From the NCBI GenBank assembly GCA_005773145.1, contig SXHS01000181.1:1-20672 (forward strand): DNA of 20,672 nt, in the 5' to 3' direction. Shown here piece by piece: positions 1-7,501 of the stretch (positions are counted from its first letter, which is position 1; each line of letters starts with the position of its first letter). The position numbers and the translations under genes were made by a program. Under the pieces are notes generated by a model. The model worked only from the letters and a program-made list of their open reading frames with translations. It made no database searches and was not told where the DNA came from. The stretch is from Planctomycetaceae bacterium. Its GTDB lineage: Bacteria; Planctomycetota; Planctomycetia; Pirellulales; Pirellulaceae.

Positions 1-80
1 CGATATCGCGGGGCGATTCGTCGGCGAGTTGGCTTAGTTTGGGTTTCCGCCGCTGGGTTCGGTCGTTACGATGTCTGGGT

Positions 81-1457
81 ATGACGATCCCATTCCGCAT
101 TTCTTGCGCGGCCCTAACACTTGCCGTCGGCGTGTTCTCGATATTTCCGTTGGCGTCCCGGGCTAACGAAGCGACCGTGATAATCCGCGGTGCCCGCGTC
201 TTGGATGTTGCCGAAGGTCGCATGCGAGAGCCATGCGACGTGGTGATTGCGGGGGATCGTATTGTTTCCGTGGAAGCCGCCAGCGATAAGGACGCTGGGT
301 TGCCAGCCGATGTGGAAGTCCTGGATGGTCGCGGTCGATATTTGATACCCGGATTGATGGATGCGCATGTGCATCTGATCCATGTCTTGGATTTCGCGCA
401 TGTCACGGCAAGTGAGATCTTGCCGCTCTTCTTGGCTGCGGGCGTGACCTCGGTGCGCGACACGGGGGATGAGGTCGTGGCGTTGATGGCGGTCGTGCGC
501 GGCGCCGAGTTATTGCCGGCCCGTTTTCCGCGCATATTTCCCTGTAGTCCGCTCATCGACGGCGATCCGCCGATTCATGCTGACATTGGCCGCGCGATCA
601 CGGACCCAGGACAGGTCCCCGCGTTCGTGCAGGATATGGCGAGATGGAACATCCGCACGCTCAAAATCTACGCAGGGACGCCGCGCGAGATCGGCAAATT
701 GGTCATCGAGGCTGGACACCAACATCAGATGATGGTCACGGCACACCTCGGTCCCTATCAAGCACAAGATGCGGTGGCGGACGGGATCGACTGCCTGGAG
801 CACATCTGGTCGGTGTTCAACTATGTCATCCCCGAGGATGTAAAAAAAGTTCCTGGTCACCGCGCGACGGTGGATTTCAATCAGCCCCTGGCGCAAGAAT
901 TGATCGCGGAATTGGCGAAACGGCAGGTGATGGTCGATCCCACATTGACCGTGTTCCGCAACATGATTCTCCTACCAGACTTGGCAGAAGTTCATCACCA
1001 TCCCGACAACGCGACCGTCCCCGAGCGGCTGCGTGAATTCTGGCCGCGGTGGACGCAATTGCCCAATTCCCCCTTGGCCGAACGCCGCGGGGAGTTGGGC
1101 AAGTACCGGGAACTGACGGGCCTCCTGCATCAGGCCGGCGTGCCGCTCTTGGCCGGTACGGACGCGCCCGAACCGAATGTCCCGCCGGGCTTCTCCTTGC
1201 ACCAAGAGCTGGAATTATTGGTTGAATCTGGGCTATCGCCGGCAGCAGCCCTGCGAGCAGCCACCATGCAGAATGCGGCGGCCGTTCAGCAACAAGCTCA
1301 TTTAGGCCAGATCACACCCGGTCGATTGGCCGACCTGGTCCTGCTGGAGAAAAACCCTTTGGAGGATATCCGCAACACTCGCTCCATCGTGTACGTCGTG
1401 CGCGGCGGACACGTCACGCGCCCCGAGGACTTGCTGCGGCTTGTGCCGACGAAGTAG
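81..1457 (+). CDS. Exported amidohydrolase, imidazolonepropionase-like family
   Basis: This is a metal-dependent hydrolase of the amidohydrolase superfamily, 458 residues, probably acting outside the cytoplasm on a cyclic amide or peptide-like substrate that cannot be named from sequence. The start at 81 gives a clear signal peptide (MTIPFRIS, a hydrophobic stretch, then ASRANE); the frame is open further upstream to 39, but that would bury the signal. All metal-ligand positions of the family are visible: H96 and H98 in the DAHVHL motif, K195 in LKIYAG (the likely carboxylated lysine), H222 in TAHLG, H241 in LEHIW and D361 in AGTDAP. The C-terminal sheet (GRLADLVLLEKNPLEDI) is also typical. 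It converges on ribBA. Family assignment is firm; substrate is unknown. Confidence 0.9.
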   Translation: MTIPFRISCAALTLAVGVFSIFPLASRANEATVIIRGARVLDVAEGRMREPCDVVIAGDRIVSVEAASDKDAGLPADVEVLDGRGRYLIPGLMDAHVHLIHVLDFAHVTASEILPLFLAAGVTSVRDTGDEVVALMAVVRGAELLPARFPRIFPCSPLIDGDPPIHADIGRAITDPGQVPAFVQDMARWNIRTLKIYAGTPREIGKLVIEAGHQHQMMVTAHLGPYQAQDAVADGIDCLEHIWSVFNYVIPEDVKKVPGHRATVDFNQPLAQELIAELAKRQVMVDPTLTVFRNMILLPDLAEVHHHPDNATVPERLREFWPRWTQLPNSPLAERRGELGKYRELTGLLHQAGVPLLAGTDAPEPNVPPGFSLHQELELLVESGLSPAAALRAATMQNAAAVQQQAHLGQITPGRLADLVLLEKNPLEDIRNTRSIVYVVRGGHVTRPEDLLRLVPTK

Positions 1458-1470
1458 CTCAGGACAGGTT

Positions 1471-1520
1471 TCACGCTGAGGCGCAGGGGGAACAGGCGGT
1501 ATTGCCGCGTCTCTGCGTGA
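1471..1520. repeat. Imperfect inverted repeat between convergent genes, possible bidirectional terminator
   Basis: The arm at 1471-1486 (TCACGCTGAGGCGCAG) pairs with the arm at 1505-1520 (CCGCGTCTCTGCGTGA) at 13 of 16 positions, with an 18-base spacer. It lies between the amidohydrolase stop and the ribBA stop, where a terminator for both strands would sit, although there is no T-run. Its arms share the CACGCAGAG-type words of the repeat at 20177-20200, so it is probably a member of a dispersed family rather than a plain terminator. Confidence 0.55.
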
Positions 1521-1555
1521 GACAACATGCGTCCGATGTCTAGCAGCTGGCCTGT

Positions 1556-2803
1556 TCAATTCTCGGGGAGTTGATGGCCGAGTTTTTCGCGCTTTGTGGC
1601 GAGATATTGGGCGTTGAATTCATTGGCGGCGGGGAGGATGGGTACTTGATCGACAACCATCAAATCGAATCCACCGTAAATGAACGCATCGGTTTTCTTG
1701 GGGTTGTTGGTAAGCAGACGGACGCGATCGAGTCCCAGATCCTTGAGGATTTGGATCCCGATACCGTAGTCGCGTATGTCCGCCTTGTGGCCCAGTGCCA
1801 TGTTGGCCTCGACCGTGTCGAGCCCCTGGTCCTGTAGGGCGTAGGCCTTTAGTTTTTCGATCAGTCCAATACCGCGTCCTTCTTGGGGGAGGTAGACCAG
1901 GACTCCGGCACCGTCGCGGCTGATCATCTCCATGGCTAGTTGCAGTTGGTCGCCGCAATCGCAGCGCAGGGAGTTGAGCAGATCGCCGGTGAAGCACGAC
2001 GAGTGGAGTCGCGCCAGGGGTGCGGCACAGCGAGTCAGGTCACCGAACACCAGGGCGAGCGGTTGTTGCGATTCGTACTGAACGCCGTAGGCGATGATGC
2101 GAAAGGGGCCGTATTTCGTGGGCAGGTCGGTCTCGGCCAATCGATAGACGAGTCGTTCGCTGCGTCGTCGGTAGCGGATCAGTTCTTCGACGGTAATCAG
2201 GGGCATGTTCCACTGTTCGGCCATGCGCATCAGTTCCGTGCGACTGGCTCGATCCCCCGTTTCGTTGAGGATTTCGCACAGTACGCCCCCCGGGCGCATG
2301 CCGGCCAGGCGCGCCAGATCCACTGAGGCCTCGGTATGTCCGGCTCGTCGCAGCACGCCCCCTTCCTTGGCGATGAGGGGGTCCACGTGCCCTGGACGCA
2401 CGAAATCGGCGTGGGTGCTATTCGGGTCGATGAGCGCGCGTATGGTGCGGACTCGCTCGTCGGCCGTGATGCCCGTGTGGACGGTGTGGTGGTCGACGGT
2501 GACCGTAAAAGCGGTGCGGTGCGAATCGGGATGGCTCTCCACCATCAGCGGCAATTGCAACCGCTGAGCCGTCTCGGGGAGCAGGGCGATGCAGATGCGC
2601 CCTTTGCCGTGGATCAGCAGAAAGTTCAAGATCTCGGGGGTGATCGATTCGGCCGCGCAGATGAAGTCCCCCTCGTTCTCACGATCTTCGTCATCGAGCA
2701 CAATGACGAGTTCGCCGCGACGCATCGCGGCCACCGCCTTCTCGACCGAGGCAAAGGTGTCGGACGGTGGCGTGTTGGCGAGTGGTGTTTCAGGGGGGGA
2801 CAT
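1556..2803 (-). CDS. ribBA: Bifunctional 3,4-dihydroxy-2-butanone-4-phosphate synthase / GTP cyclohydrolase II
   Basis: RibBA supplies both starting branches of riboflavin synthesis: DHBP from ribulose 5-phosphate and the pyrimidine precursor from GTP. The product is 415 residues, the usual size. The RibB half (about 17-215) shows DDEDRENEGD at 37-46, RPGHV at 136-140 and the AGHTEASVDLARLAG segment near 154-168. The RibA half (about 220-410) has the zinc cysteines C270, C281 and C283 in SSCFTGD...RCDCGD, the loop PQEGRGIG and TNNPKK. I chose ATG 2803 because it gives the normal N-terminus. The longer open frame to 3034 runs into the divergent gene. No FMN riboswitch is visible upstream; the 88-base gap is too short for one. 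It is transcribed away from the gene at 2892. Confidence 0.96.
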   Translation of the reverse strand: MSPPETPLANTPPSDTFASVEKAVAAMRRGELVIVLDDEDRENEGDFICAAESITPEILNFLLIHGKGRICIALLPETAQRLQLPLMVESHPDSHRTAFTVTVDHHTVHTGITADERVRTIRALIDPNSTHADFVRPGHVDPLIAKEGGVLRRAGHTEASVDLARLAGMRPGGVLCEILNETGDRASRTELMRMAEQWNMPLITVEELIRYRRRSERLVYRLAETDLPTKYGPFRIIAYGVQYESQQPLALVFGDLTRCAAPLARLHSSCFTGDLLNSLRCDCGDQLQLAMEMISRDGAGVLVYLPQEGRGIGLIEKLKAYALQDQGLDTVEANMALGHKADIRDYGIGIQILKDLGLDRVRLLTNNPKKTDAFIYGGFDLMVVDQVPILPAANEFNAQYLATKREKLGHQLPEN

Positions 2804-2836
2804 GGCGGTCTGCTCGTGGTCGGGGAGAATTGTCGT

Positions 2837-2866
2837 ATTATAGGGTGTACCAAGTGGCCACCACAA
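2837..2866 (-). promoter_or_regulatory. Probable ribBA promoter
   Basis: Read on the minus strand, a perfect TATAAT (2842-2837) is preceded by TTGTGG (2866-2861) with an 18-base spacer. The -10 is consensus and the -35 is weak. Transcription would start near 2830, leaving a leader of about 27 bases before ATG 2803. The opposite strand over the same bases reads TATTAT (2836-2841), a possible -10 for the divergent gene at 2892. Confidence 0.5.
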
Positions 2867-2891
2867 CCGAGGCGAGGAAAGGATATTGGGC

Positions 2892-3719
2892 ATGTTGGAC
2901 GCGGAAGAGTACATTGAACAGGCCCATTTCTTCGGCAAGTTGGCTGAGGCAATTGACGATAACCGGCCACTGCAAGACATCTTAACGACGCTCCGCGAGG
3001 AGGCGTTGGCCACGACGAAACTCCCCATGGCCATCGATTTCTTGCGATCAGAGTTGCTCCACGCGGGGGGGATCGGTGCGGGAGTGGATCGTCTTGGCCA
3101 CTATTTCGCGCCGTTTCAGGGTTATGTGGTGCGGGAGGCGGAGCGTGATGAGGGCCGCTTCGATCTGCGTGTGGGGCTACGCATTCTCCAGCACCAGGCG
3201 GACTATCGGGCCCGCGGAGCGTCCACAGCCGGTCTGTTCATGTTCCAGCTGGAAGCCCTCTGTCGCAACCGCCTGAGCTACGACGCCGGCCTGGAGGCAG
3301 TGGCACAGGATCCGGCCTTCGATGATCGTTGGCGCGACTGGATTCGGGAAGTGCGGCGGCAAATCGGCCTGATCGACTTGGCCGATCTGATTTATCTGCG
3401 CAGTGAGTATCATGAGCAGCGCTTAGCCCAGCGGGGCGAGCGGCCGGCCGCGATGCCCGCGACGCTCTTCGGTGTGCGCGAGGGACGGATTGCCTGGGCC
3501 ACCCGGGGCAAAGACCCGCTGCTCCTGTTCTCAGCCTTGCAGCGGCAATTGGGCTATCCGACCGTGCCGCGTACCGAGCCGGTCGATAGCACGACCCAGT
3601 TGATTCCTCAGCTGGTCCGACGGATCGAGCGGCTAGAAACCCGCCTCAAGCTGTTTGAGGACGAACAGCAGCAAGGCATCGACATCACCAAGTTCTACGG
3701 CCCCCCGGAGTCGGGTTGA
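2892..3719 (+). CDS. Conserved unnamed protein, planctomycete-type
   Basis: I do not recognise a named family. The product is a soluble protein of 275 residues without a signal peptide or membrane segment. The N-terminus reads MLDAEEYIEQAHFF, followed by a helical region with REEALATTKLPMAIDFL near residues 37-53 and HYFAPFQGYVVREAE near 74-88. The C-terminal part has a coiled-coil-like stretch (RRIERLETRLKLFEDEQQQ). ATG 2892 is preferred because GAGGAAAGG lies 9 bases upstream; a TTG at 2886 is in frame but too close to that site. It is transcribed divergently from ribBA. From memory, similar proteins occur across Planctomycetes, which would suggest a lineage-specific housekeeping role, but no function is known to me. 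Confidence 0.85.
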   Translation: MLDAEEYIEQAHFFGKLAEAIDDNRPLQDILTTLREEALATTKLPMAIDFLRSELLHAGGIGAGVDRLGHYFAPFQGYVVREAERDEGRFDLRVGLRILQHQADYRARGASTAGLFMFQLEALCRNRLSYDAGLEAVAQDPAFDDRWRDWIREVRRQIGLIDLADLIYLRSEYHEQRLAQRGERPAAMPATLFGVREGRIAWATRGKDPLLLFSALQRQLGYPTVPRTEPVDSTTQLIPQLVRRIERLETRLKLFEDEQQQGIDITKFYGPPESG

Positions 3720-3733
3720 GGTGCCCCGGCACC
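3720..3733 (+). terminator. Short GC hairpin directly after a stop codon
   Basis: GGTGCC and GGCACC form a 6-base dyad with a 2-base gap, starting on the base after the TGA of the 275-residue protein gene. There is no T-run, so it would be at most a weak or Rho-assisted terminator. Confidence 0.3.
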
Positions 3734-3831
3734 CGGCCGTCGCCTCGCCGCCGTTCACTCGCGGGGCCCCTCCCGGCTGAGGTCGGCAGTCCGAGCGGGG
3801 GGCGCGTCACGGGCACGCAGAAATTGCCATA

Positions 3832-3858
3832 TTGCTCGGTTGCCGATCCTGGTATGGT
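3832..3858 (+). promoter_or_regulatory. Possible promoter of the CBS-korAB unit
   Basis: TATGGT at 3853-3858 has an extended TG one base upstream (TGGTATGGT). TTGCTC lies at 3832-3837 with a short 15-base spacer. The surrounding bases (CCATATTG at 3827 and GTATGGTTAAGGGG at 3852) resemble the element ahead of the ABC permease at 8080-8120. The implied leader to ATG 3975 is about 110 bases. Confidence 0.4.
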
Positions 3859-3903
3859 TAAGGGGTACTGGCGGTCAAGGACTTTGGGCGAAGTGATGGA
3901 GTT

Positions 3904-3926
3904 AGACAAGCTGTGACGGCTTGTCT
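3904..3926 (+). promoter_or_regulatory. Leader hairpin upstream of the CBS-korAB unit
   Basis: AGACAAGC (3904-3911) and GCTTGTCT (3919-3926) form a perfect 8-bp stem with a 7-base loop. Two G-U pairs (3902-3903 with 3927-3928) can extend it. It is about 50 bases ahead of ATG 3975, so it would sit in the mRNA leader. It is followed by direct repeats TGATAGA (3941 and 3950) and GATGGTC (3928 and 3957). The hairpin is plain in the sequence; a regulatory role is inference. Confidence 0.45.
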
Positions 3927-3974
3927 GGATGGTCCCGGGCTGATAGACCTGATAGAGATGGTCGGGGGAGCGAG

Positions 3975-4439
3975 ATGGCCTTTGAACTGCACTTGGATAC
4001 CGAAACAGTGGAGCACGTGCGGCCAGCGCCGGCGTTGATCGTGTCACCCGACGCTGAGCTTCTGGAAGTTATGAGCCTGATGCGCAGGGACCGTATGGGC
4101 TGCGTGTTGGTTTGCCGTGACGGCGTGCTGGAGGGTCTGTTTACGGAACGCGATGCCTTGGGGTTGATGGCGGTGACGGCGGATTGGGAGGTGAGCATTT
4201 CCCGCGTCATGACGCGAAATCCCGTCACGGTGTTGGTAAGTGATACGGTGGGCGCCGCGATCCAGAAGATGTCGCAGGGAGGCTATCGGCGATTGCCGGT
4301 TGTCGATAACCATCGTCGTGCCGTTGGTCTGTTGAAGGTCTCCACGATTCTGGATTACCTGGTTCAGCACTTTCCCGCGTTTGTTTACAACCTGCCCCCC
4401 AATCCCCACCATGCCATGCAGAGTCGCGAGGGAGCTTAA
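3975..4439 (+). CDS. CBS-domain pair protein upstream of korA
   Basis: A 154-residue soluble protein made of two CBS motifs (a Bateman module), which in other proteins bind AMP, ATP or related ligands. The first motif runs from about residue 20 (DAELLEVMSLMRRDRMGCVLV, then GLFTERDAL). The second starts with VMTRNPVTV and includes MSQGGYRRLPVVD. I chose ATG 3975 because GGGGGAG lies just upstream; an in-frame TTG at 3921 falls inside the leader hairpin. korA follows after 85 bases on the same strand. A paralogous CBS pair is encoded right after korB, so this protein most likely tunes KorAB activity or expression. That role is inference from context. Confidence 0.88.
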   Translation: MAFELHLDTETVEHVRPAPALIVSPDAELLEVMSLMRRDRMGCVLVCRDGVLEGLFTERDALGLMAVTADWEVSISRVMTRNPVTVLVSDTVGAAIQKMSQGGYRRLPVVDNHRRAVGLLKVSTILDYLVQHFPAFVYNLPPNPHHAMQSREGA

Positions 4440-4524
4440 TCGCGAAGAACCCGATCGTTCAACGTTCTTGGTGTCACTTTAAAGACTGGAAGTTTCGAAT
4501 TCGCCGGAGCAGAGCAGAAAAGTT

Positions 4525-6417
4525 ATGTCCACGACCACTGCGGGAGCAACCGCTTCGTCTACGTCACCAACTTCTAAGCCCGTAGTTACTCTGAAAGGGG
4601 CGACTGTTCGCTTCGCGGGGGACTCTGGGGACGGCATGCAATTGGCTGGCATGCAGATGACCAACACGTCGGCCTTGGCGGGAAACGATATCGCAACGTT
4701 TCCGGACTTTCCCGCCGAGATTCGCGCGCCGCGCGGCACGCTGGCGGGCGTCAGCGGCTACCAGCTGCATTTCTCCTCCACGGAGATTTTTACGCCCGGT
4801 GACGACCTGAATGCGCTCGTCGCAATGAACCCAGCGGCACTCCAGACCAACCTCAGCGACCTGCATGACGGCGGGCTGTTGGTGGTCAATCAGGAAGCGT
4901 TTGACGAAAAGGGCATGCGGCAGGCCGGCTACGCCCAGAATCCCCTGGAGGACGGCAGTCTGAGAAAGTATCAGCTGTTTACCGTCCCCATGACCTCCCT
5001 GACGCGCCGCTCCGTCGAGGGGCTCGGCCTCAGTCAGAAGGAAGCGGATCGCTGCCGAAATTTCTTGGCGATGGGACTGGTGTATTGGCTCTATGGTCGC
5101 AGCTTGGACCCGACCTTGCGATACATTGAGTCCAAGTTTGGCGGCAAACCCGACTTGGCGGAAGCTAACGTGCGGGCGCTGAAGGCCGGTTACAACTATG
5201 GTGAAACGACCGATGCGTTTGTCAGTAGCTATCAGGTGGATCGTGCCCGCCTGAAGCCCGGCCGCTATCGTAACATGACCGGCAATCAGGCTCTGGCGTG
5301 GGGATTGATGGCAGCCGCAAAGCTGAGTAACAAAGAAATGTTTCTCGGGTCGTATCCCATTACTCCGGCCAGCGATATCTTGCATGAGTTGAGTCGATAC
5401 AAGAACTTTGGCGTACGCACGTTTCAGGCGGAAGACGAGATTGCGGCGATCACCGCCACGATCGGTGCCGCCTTTGGTGGCGCGATGTCACTCACCACTT
5501 CCAGCGGCCCTGGCATCGCGCTCAAAGGCGAAGGCATGGGGTTGGCCGTGATGCTGGAATTGCCGATGATCATCATCAATATTCAACGTGGTGGTCCGAG
5601 TACGGGACTCCCGACCAAGACGGAACAGTCCGATCTGTTCCAGGCCGTGTTCGGCCGCAATGGTGAATGTCCCATGCCCGTCATCGCGGCTCGCAGTCCC
5701 GCCGATTGCTTCGACTTGGCCCATGAGGCTTGGCGGATCGCGACCCGCTACATGACCCCCGTGATGTTGTTGTCCGATGGCTACATCGCGAACGGTTCGG
5801 AGCCTTGGTTGATCGCCGATGTCGACAAAATGCCGAAGATCCCGGTCTCGCATCCCGGACCACAGGAAGGGGACGAACCGTACTTGCCCTACGCCCGCGA
5901 CGAACGGTTGGCCCGACCTTGGGGTATTCCCGGGACCCCCGGCCTGATGCATCGCATTGGCGGCTTGGAAAAACAGGATATCACGGGGAATGTGAGCTAC
6001 GATCCGGCGAACCACCAGCACATGGTGAACCTGCGGGCTCGTAAGGTGGCCAACGTGGCCTTGGAACTCCCCCCCCAAGAAGTTTTTGGACCCGAGCGCG
6101 GATCGCTGCTGGTGCTCAGCTGGGGCGGGACCTATGGGGCTTGCCTCACGGCCGTGCAGGCCGCACAGGCCGAGGGTTTAACGGTGGCCCACGCCCACCT
6201 GCGTTACATGAATCCCTTCCCGCGCGATCTGGGCGACATCATGCGACGTTACGATCGCGTCTTGGTCCCGGAACTGAACTTGGGCCAATTGCGGCAGCTG
6301 ATTCGCGCGGAGTACCTAGTTCCCGCCGTTGGACTCAATAAGGTCGAGGGCAAACCGTTTGCCGTATCGGAGGTGCTGGCCAAGATTCGCGAATTGGCCC
6401 CCGCGTCCAAGTCGTGA
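4525..6417 (+). CDS. korA: 2-oxoacid:ferredoxin oxidoreductase, alpha subunit (fused gamma-alpha)
   Basis: This is the larger subunit of a two-subunit 2-oxoacid:ferredoxin oxidoreductase, most likely for 2-oxoglutarate, making succinyl-CoA with reduced ferredoxin in the TCA cycle. The 630-residue product has the gamma-type domain first (about 28-215, with RFAGDSGDGMQLAG and PDFPAEIRAP). The pyrimidine-binding alpha domain follows (about 254-450, with YPITP at 277-281, FQAEDEIAA, TTSSGPG and the GGPSTGLPTKTEQSDL substrate/CoA segment). A C-terminal transketolase-like domain ends it (SWGGTYG, RYMNPFP). korB follows after 67 bases; that gap contains a run of seven T's without an obvious hairpin. 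Pyruvate or branched-chain acids cannot be excluded as substrates from sequence alone. Confidence 0.93.
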   Translation: MSTTTAGATASSTSPTSKPVVTLKGATVRFAGDSGDGMQLAGMQMTNTSALAGNDIATFPDFPAEIRAPRGTLAGVSGYQLHFSSTEIFTPGDDLNALVAMNPAALQTNLSDLHDGGLLVVNQEAFDEKGMRQAGYAQNPLEDGSLRKYQLFTVPMTSLTRRSVEGLGLSQKEADRCRNFLAMGLVYWLYGRSLDPTLRYIESKFGGKPDLAEANVRALKAGYNYGETTDAFVSSYQVDRARLKPGRYRNMTGNQALAWGLMAAAKLSNKEMFLGSYPITPASDILHELSRYKNFGVRTFQAEDEIAAITATIGAAFGGAMSLTTSSGPGIALKGEGMGLAVMLELPMIIINIQRGGPSTGLPTKTEQSDLFQAVFGRNGECPMPVIAARSPADCFDLAHEAWRIATRYMTPVMLLSDGYIANGSEPWLIADVDKMPKIPVSHPGPQEGDEPYLPYARDERLARPWGIPGTPGLMHRIGGLEKQDITGNVSYDPANHQHMVNLRARKVANVALELPPQEVFGPERGSLLVLSWGGTYGACLTAVQAAQAEGLTVAHAHLRYMNPFPRDLGDIMRRYDRVLVPELNLGQLRQLIRAEYLVPAVGLNKVEGKPFAVSEVLAKIRELAPASKS

Positions 6418-6484
6418 GTCCCAATCAGACAGATTTGAGATTTTTTTACCAGCATTTTTGCCACCCAGCAATAGAGCGAGACCC

Positions 6485-7501
6485 ATGTCGACTGAATTGC
6501 CCGTACTGACCGCCAACGATTTTGCAAGTGACCAAGATGTCCGCTGGTGTCCTGGTTGCGGTGACTACTCCATTCTGGCTCAGATGAAAAAGATGCTGGC
6601 CACGCTGAGTATTCCGCGTGAGAAAATGGTGTTTGTGTCGGGCATTGGCTGTTCCAGCCGATTTCCTTACTACATGAATACCTATGGCATCCATAGCATC
6701 CATGGGCGAGCGCCAGCCGTGGCAACGGGGTTGAAGTCGGTGCGACCCGACCTGACCGTGTTTGTGATCACGGGGGATGGGGACGGGCTGAGCATCGGTG
6801 GCAATCACCTGATGCACACCATCCGTCGCAATTTGGACATCAACATTATTCTCTTTAATAATCGCATCTACGGCTTGACCAAGGGGCAATACTCCCCCAC
6901 CTCTCCGAAGGGAAAAGTCACCAAGAGTACTCCCATGGGGGCTATCGACAATCCGCTCCATCCCCTTTCCATCGCCATCGGGTGCGAGGCAACGTTTGTG
7001 GCCCGTTCGATCGATGTTCATATCAAGCACTTGGAGATGGTGTTGCGGCGCGCTGCCGAACATCGAGGAACATCGTTTGTCGAGGTCTATCAGAACTGCA
7101 ACGTCTTCAACGACGGCGCGTTCGACTATGCCACGGATCGCAAGATAAAAGATGATACGATCGTGGAAATTGAACACAACAAGCCCTTGATCTTCGGCAA
7201 GAACCGAGACAAGGGGATTCGCCTCAATGGACTGGAACCGGAAGTCGTCCAACTCGGAGGCGCCATCAAGGAAGACGACTTGCTGTTCCACAATGAGCTT
7301 GCGGAAGAGCCCAGCCTGGCTTACTTGCTCAGTCGCATGCGACACCCAGAGTTCCCCGAGCCCATGGGCGTGCTGCGCGCCGTTGATCGGCCGCGTTACG
7401 ACGACGAGCTCAACAAACAAATCACGGTCGCACGCGAACAACGTGGTGATGGCGATATGAATGCCCTTTTCCGCTCCGGCGAAACATGGACGGTATCATG
7501 A
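6485..7501 (+). CDS. korB: 2-oxoacid:ferredoxin oxidoreductase, beta subunit
   Basis: The beta subunit binds thiamine diphosphate and a [4Fe-4S] cluster and works with the KorA encoded just upstream. The 338-residue product shows WCPGCGDY (C22, C25), GIGCSSR with a further cluster cysteine, and the ThDP/Mg motif GDGDG at 97-101, followed by GGNHLMHTIRRN and NNRIYGLTKGQ. These are standard for KorB/PorB proteins that lack a built-in ferredoxin domain. ATG 6485 gives the normal N-terminus; the longer open frame begins inside korA. Its stop overlaps the start of the next gene by ATGA, implying translational coupling. No ferredoxin gene is in the window. Confidence 0.94.
   Translation: MSTELPVLTANDFASDQDVRWCPGCGDYSILAQMKKMLATLSIPREKMVFVSGIGCSSRFPYYMNTYGIHSIHGRAPAVATGLKSVRPDLTVFVITGDGDGLSIGGNHLMHTIRRNLDINIILFNNRIYGLTKGQYSPTSPKGKVTKSTPMGAIDNPLHPLSIAIGCEATFVARSIDVHIKHLEMVLRRAAEHRGTSFVEVYQNCNVFNDGAFDYATDRKIKDDTIVEIEHNKPLIFGKNRDKGIRLNGLEPEVVQLGGAIKEDDLLFHNELAEEPSLAYLLSRMRHPEFPEPMGVLRAVDRPRYDDELNKQITVAREQRGDGDMNALFRSGETWTVS

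Noticed and set aside
2804..2891. FMN riboswitch ahead of ribBA
   Set aside because: The gap of 88 bases is too short for the conserved RFN element, and its core words are not seen.
2336..2917. Open frame of 193 codons on the plus strand across ribBA and the divergent promoter
   Set aside because: It covers the RibB coding region in antisense and reads through the ribBA promoter; no binding site or domain supports it.
3716..3916. 66-codon ORF in the gap before the CBS gene
   Set aside because: The product is rich in Pro, Arg and Gly without features, it starts at the previous stop and crosses the promoter-like element. Only its last six codons (a possible mini-ORF at 3896) were kept as an observation.
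4564..5385. Open frame of 273 codons on the minus strand within korA
   Set aside because: It lies wholly antisense to korA, whose motifs are clear, and its protein has no recognisable domain or ribosome binding site. High G+C opens such frames by chance.
6440..6470. Terminator between korA and korB suggested by T-runs
   Set aside because: The T-runs have no preceding stable hairpin, and the two subunits must be made together.
6446..7441. Open frame of 331 codons on the minus strand across korB
   Set aside because: It is antisense to korB with its intact ThDP and cluster motifs. Its composition looks like a mirror of korB codons and no family features are visible.
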